A DNA stretch of 25,695 nucleotides from the IMG/VR virus record IMGVR_UViG_3300042691_029660, positions 1 through 25,695 of that record; one strand, given 5' to 3'. The position numbers were made by a program, and so were the translations under genes. The notes beneath the pieces are model-generated. The model had not been told where the DNA came from. It saw only the letters and a program-made list of their open reading frames with translations, and did no database searches. This stretch comes from a virus. Positions 23,277 through 25,695 of this stretch are shown here, one piece after another (position 1 is the first letter of the stretch; each line of letters begins with the position of its first letter).

Positions 23277-24121
23277 TATCTGTTGTAGGTATTGGTGAGT
23301 TTTGTTCTAAGCTTGCCAATGGTTTGTCAAAATATAGCCAATATAATGTTTATACAGTAGCAGATAGCAAACTATCAACAAACTGTCTTGTAGTGAAGTC
23401 ACTTGACAACGCAGAACAATATGAAAAGGAATATTCCGAGTTTGCTTGGAGTTCTCTTGTAAAAGACAGTAATACTGAAATATCGGTAATAGTGGATGGA
23501 TCGGAAGCAGTAAGTGGAGTTGTTCTTGCTCTTTTAGAAAAGTTTAGAGATAGAAAAATAAATGTTTATTATGTCAAGTCAGATCTTGAACTGATGGGAA
23601 ACATAGAAAAACTACAGCATAAAGTGTGTTTTGGTATACTACAAGAATATGCCCGTTCTGGTTTGTTTGAAAACTTTATTTTATTTGATAAAACAAAACT
23701 GGAAAATATGTTGAATAATGTCAGTATTTTAGAAATAGAAGAAGAAACAGCAACTCTTATGAATTCAACATTACATTATGTAAATGTTTATAGTAACTTG
23801 AAGCCAATGATGTCAAACAATGTATCAATGAGTGATATAACAAGAATACAAACCATTGGACTATCAGAAATAGGCTCTCTTGATATCAACTGGTTTTATG
23901 ATCTGGAAAATATAGAAGAAGTTATATATTATTTCGCTATAAACTCTGATACTCTCAAAAAAGAAAAAAAACTGCTACAAACAATAAAAAATCAAGTAAA
24001 AGAAAAACAAAAAGAAAACAACATAAAAGTCAGTTTTAGTATTTTTGAAACAAAATACAGCCAAAACTTTGTATATTGTGTAGGAAAAACAAAACATATC
24101 CAGCAGCAGCAGACGGCTTGA
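23273..24121 (+). CDS. FtsZ/tubulin-like protein with degenerate GTP loop
   Basis: A 282-residue protein that can be aligned by eye to FtsZ along its length. The first strand and loop ISVVGIGEFCSKLANGL (2-18) correspond to IKVIGVGGGGGNAV. DGSEAVSG (75-82) takes the place of the tubulin signature GGGTGTG, followed by VVLALLEKFRDRKINVYYVKSD (FtsZ: APVVAEVAKDLGILTVAVVTKP). FILFDKTKLENML (135-147) matches LITIPNDKLLKVL. NVSMSD (183-188) matches the T7 catalytic loop NVDFAD with the first Asp replaced by Ser. The C-terminal FAINSD...SIFETKYSQNFVYCVGK resembles the FtsZ activation domain. Most signature glycines are missing, so GTP binding is doubtful. It is coupled to the polymerase gene by an ATGA overlap. 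Its role is unknown. Confidence 0.55.
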   Translation: MISVVGIGEFCSKLANGLSKYSQYNVYTVADSKLSTNCLVVKSLDNAEQYEKEYSEFAWSSLVKDSNTEISVIVDGSEAVSGVVLALLEKFRDRKINVYYVKSDLELMGNIEKLQHKVCFGILQEYARSGLFENFILFDKTKLENMLNNVSILEIEEETATLMNSTLHYVNVYSNLKPMMSNNVSMSDITRIQTIGLSEIGSLDINWFYDLENIEEVIYYFAINSDTLKKEKKLLQTIKNQVKEKQKENNIKVSFSIFETKYSQNFVYCVGKTKHIQQQQTA

Positions 24122-24146
24122 CAGGTGATCTGATCGGTGCTATGAT
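24118..24146 (+). promoter_or_regulatory. strong sigma70-type promoter
   Basis: TTGACA, a 17-base spacer, then TATGAT. The -35 is consensus and the -10 is 5/6. It overlaps the stop codon of the FtsZ-like gene and drives the next gene. A short CAACC-GCT-GGTTG hairpin (24164-24176) lies in the leader. Confidence 0.8.
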
Positions 24147-24201
24147 GCCTCACCATCACCGAACAACCGCTGGTTGCAGGTGCTCTAACAAAGGAAACAA
24201 A

Positions 24202-24606
24202 ATGTCAAAAGTAACAGTAAATCGTCGTGGTCCCGTAGGAAATGCTGGTCGCGTAACACTTTCTCATCTTCGTGCTGGTGAGACTTTCCGTTTTCCACGT
24301 TCAGCCCCAGGAACCGTATATCAACTACTGACTATCTCAAACCGTTCTGTTGACGAGGGATTTGAGGGAGTAGATGCTTTTATGTTTGCTAATGTTGCTA
24401 CCGGACAAGTCTATGTAGCAGAGGATAGCCGAACTGTTGTTCCAGTTGACTGTTCTCTAACTGTTCGTGAGCGTGTAAATGTTGAACCAACCCGCTCATC
24501 ACGTTCAAACCGTTCTTCATCTGCTCGCTCAACTCGTTCTTCAACTACTCGTTCAAGCCGTTCATCAACCACTGTTCGTGCTACAAAGCGTCGCTCACGT
24601 CGTTGA
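24202..24606 (+). CDS. small protein with Arg/Ser-rich basic tail
   Basis: A 134-residue protein that I do not recognise. Residues 1-92 look folded and strand-rich (GRVTLSHLRAGETFRFP, GTVYQLLTIS, VDAFMFANVATGQVYVAE). Residues 98-134 are almost only Arg, Ser and Thr, ending KRRSRR, as expected for a tail binding nucleic acid or acidic protein. The frame is open further upstream to 24076, but ATG 24202 is preferred. It has AAGGAAA just before it and a strong promoter at 24118, and the upstream residues would overlap the previous gene. Codons are less AT-biased than those of the polymerase and FtsZ-like genes, suggesting high expression. A monocistronic unit with its own promoter and terminator, next to the ssDNA-binding protein gene; a DNA-coating or regulatory role is possible. 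Confidence 0.7.
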   Translation: MSKVTVNRRGPVGNAGRVTLSHLRAGETFRFPRSAPGTVYQLLTISNRSVDEGFEGVDAFMFANVATGQVYVAEDSRTVVPVDCSLTVRERVNVEPTRSSRSNRSSSARSTRSSTTRSSRSSTTVRATKRRSRR

Positions 24607-24625
24607 TAAAAAATACATAGGTATT

Positions 24626-24654
24626 GGGCCGAGAAATCGGCCCTTTACTTTTTT
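24626..24654 (+). terminator. rho-independent terminator
   Basis: GGGCCGA-GAAA-TCGGCCC is a perfect 7-bp GC-rich stem with a GNRA tetraloop, followed by TTTACTTTTTT. It ends the Arg/Ser-tail gene unit. Confidence 0.93.
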
Positions 24655-24709
24655 ATGAGACAGTGATAAAGTAGAAACAGTCAATATTGAAAGTTATTAG
24701 ATAATCTTA

Positions 24710-24783
24710 TTGACAACATGATTGGCTTTGTTTGTGCCAACATTTACGGTCTTCTCAACAATAAGTTGATGAGCCACAAGGAG
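24710..24783 (+). promoter_or_regulatory. leader of ssDNA-binding protein gene
   Basis: A perfect -35-like TTGACA (24710-24715) has no good -10 at 16-18 bases (TGTGCC at 17). Two small stems follow, TTGGC/GCCAA (24722-24740) and TCAAC-AATAA-GTTGA (24755-24769), then AAGGAG (24778-24783), eight bases before the ATG. T4 gene 32 is repressed by its own protein through a leader structure; these stems could serve the same purpose, but no pseudoknot is proven. Confidence 0.35.
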
Positions 24784-24791
24784 TAAGTAAA

Positions 24792-25529
24792 ATGGGTATT
24801 GATATTCGCGCTATGCAAAAAAAACTTGAAAAACTCAACAACAAGGGTAAGTCAAGTTCAGAGTCTGCTTTCTGGAAGCCAGATGATGGTATTCACGAAG
24901 TTCGTGTTCTACCAACACCAGATGGTGATCCATTCAAGGAGTTTTGGTTTCATTATAATGTTGGAAACCAAAGTGTAATGTGTCCAAAGCGTAACTTTGG
25001 AGAGGATTGTGCTGTTTGTGAGTTCGCCACAAAGTTGTTCAAGAGTGGTGAGCCAGATAGTGTTGCTGCAGCAAAAGAACTTTTTGTTCGTCAGCGTTTT
25101 CTATCTCCTATCCTTGTTCGTGGAAGTGAAAAGGATGGAGTAAAAGTTTGGTCCTACTCAAAGACTGTATATGAAGAACTACTAAAAACAGTTCTTGATC
25201 CAGACTTTGGAGATATTACAGATCCAGAAAATGGTTTTGATCTAAAAGTAGATAAGGGCAAGAAAAATGGTGCTCGTTATTCAACCATGACAGTAAAACC
25301 CAAGCCAAAGTCAACACAAATGTGCAAGGGTCTTGGTAGTCAAGAGTGCAAAGAACTACTTGATAGTGTTCCTGATCTATCAGCTATCTTTACACGAATG
25401 TCTCCACAGGAAGTTCAAGCAGCACTTGACAAACATCTGGCAGAACCAGATGAAACAAGTGTTGGTGTAGAAAAAGGTGGTGGCGTTGAAAATGCTGTTG
25501 ACGCCGCTCTACGCGAGCTTGATCTTTGA
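24792..25529 (+). CDS. 32: ssDNA-binding protein (gp32-like)
   Basis: A 245-residue protein that would coat single-stranded DNA during replication and recombination. The N-terminal basic segment (1-20, MGIDIRAMQKKLEKLNNKGK) corresponds to the cooperativity region. The core starts with FWKPDDGIHEVRVLP. A zinc site is formed by H54, C64, C73 and C76 (H-x9-C-x8-C-x2-C), matching the His-Cys3 zinc site of T4 gp32. The C-terminus is acidic (EPDETSVGVE... ALRELDL) and would recruit partner proteins. T4 gp32 is 301 residues, so this one is shorter, mainly near the C-terminus. AAGGAG precedes the ATG. It is followed by a promoter for the next gene. Confidence 0.88.
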   Translation: MGIDIRAMQKKLEKLNNKGKSSSESAFWKPDDGIHEVRVLPTPDGDPFKEFWFHYNVGNQSVMCPKRNFGEDCAVCEFATKLFKSGEPDSVAAAKELFVRQRFLSPILVRGSEKDGVKVWSYSKTVYEELLKTVLDPDFGDITDPENGFDLKVDKGKKNGARYSTMTVKPKPKSTQMCKGLGSQECKELLDSVPDLSAIFTRMSPQEVQAALDKHLAEPDETSVGVEKGGGVENAVDAALRELDL

Positions 25530-25542
25530 TACAGTTTAGTGC

Positions 25543-25571
25543 TTGACATGGGCGACCAAAGAGGGTAAAAT
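25543..25571 (+). promoter_or_regulatory. strong sigma70-type promoter before last gene
   Basis: TTGACA, a 17-base spacer, then TAAAAT (5/6). It lies 54 bases before ATG 25626. Confidence 0.8.
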
Positions 25572-25582
25572 CTCTTTGGTCG
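25553..25582. repeat. perfect inverted repeat around the -10 box
   Basis: CGACCAAAGAG and CTCTTTGGTCG form perfect 11-base arms around GGTAAAAT, so the -10 box fills the centre. It could be an operator or, as RNA, a terminator for the preceding gene; the downstream tract (TCTTCTATTTG) is T-rich but interrupted. Confidence 0.85.
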
Positions 25583-25625
25583 TCTTCTATTTGCAGCATA
25601 ACTATTTCAAGGAGAAAAAAACAAC

Positions 25626-25695
25626 ATGGCAAAACTAAAAGAAGTAAAAGCGGGAAAAGTAGATGTAGCCGAACTACGAAAAGCACTAAACAGCA
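25626..25695 (+). CDS. start of a gene, product unknown (partial)
   Basis: The reading frame runs from ATG 25626 off the window end and gives MAKLKEVKAGKVDVAELRKA, then LNS. GGAG lies 11 bases upstream. The position right after the ssDNA-binding protein and the basic, helical N-terminus would suit a UvsX/RecA-type recombinase, but 23 residues cannot show it. Confidence 0.6.
   Translation, partial: MAKLKEVKAGKVDVAELRKALNS

Noticed and set aside
24076-24201. Longer ORF for the Arg/Ser-tail protein starting at ATG 24076
   Set aside because: It would overlap the FtsZ-like gene and include the promoter region; AAGGAAA and the promoter at 24118 point to ATG 24202.
24710-24738. TTGACA at 24710 as a full sigma70 promoter for the ssDNA-binding protein
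   Set aside because: No acceptable -10 box at 15-19 bases; kept only as part of the leader description.
25626-25695. Naming the last partial gene uvsX/recA
   Set aside because: Only 23 residues are present and they hold no recombinase motif; the idea rests on position alone.

Overview
The window is a continuous, plus-strand-only block of a tailed, contractile (myovirus) phage genome of the broad T4-like group. It is AT-rich, tightly packed and has no gap above 200 bases between genes. Structural proteins recognisable by T4 counterpart are the prohead scaffold (gp22), major capsid protein (gp23), neck proteins (gp13- and gp14-like), tail terminator/sheath stabiliser (gp15-like), sheath (gp18), tube (gp19), a gp26-like baseplate/tail-assembly protein, and the tape measure. 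A baseplate block follows. Divergence from T4 and the gene order suggest an environmental, probably aquatic, phage of a Gram-negative host; the host itself cannot be read from the sequence.

Layout. (1) 1-3848, head: the end of an upstream gene, a fibre-like virion protein, scaffold, major capsid protein and a strong terminator. (2) 3856-6794, accessory island: a free-standing GIY-YIG homing endonuclease, then two surface-type proteins (a LamG/concanavalin-like domain and a seven-repeat beta-propeller), each with its own terminator; the last two share a duplicated leader. (3) 6815-14494, neck and tail: gp13, gp14, gp15, sheath, tube and the gp26-like protein, which overlaps a small ORF in the +1 frame at a T7 run. 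(4) 14558-22051: tape measure and four baseplate or virion proteins, spaced by a few bases or overlapping. (5) 22054-25695, a switch to DNA metabolism: a very compact family A DNA polymerase, an FtsZ/tubulin-like protein with a degenerate nucleotide loop, a small protein with an Arg/Ser-rich tail, a gp32-type ssDNA-binding protein, and the start of a further gene.

Regulation changes with gene class. A CTATTTAT-type motif lies about 25-35 bases before the start codon of most structural transcription units and is a candidate late promoter. The replication genes instead carry host-sigma70-like promoters (TTGACA-17-TATGAT and TTGACA-17-TAAAAT). Many structural leaders also hold a short hairpin just before the Shine-Dalgarno.

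The points most worth a second look are the FtsZ-like pseudo-GTPase translationally coupled to the minimal DNA polymerase, the possible programmed frameshift just before the tape measure gene, the duplicated expression leader in front of two unrelated surface proteins, and a perfect inverted repeat that brackets the -10 box of the last promoter. All family assignments were made by eye from motifs and gene context; no database search was run.
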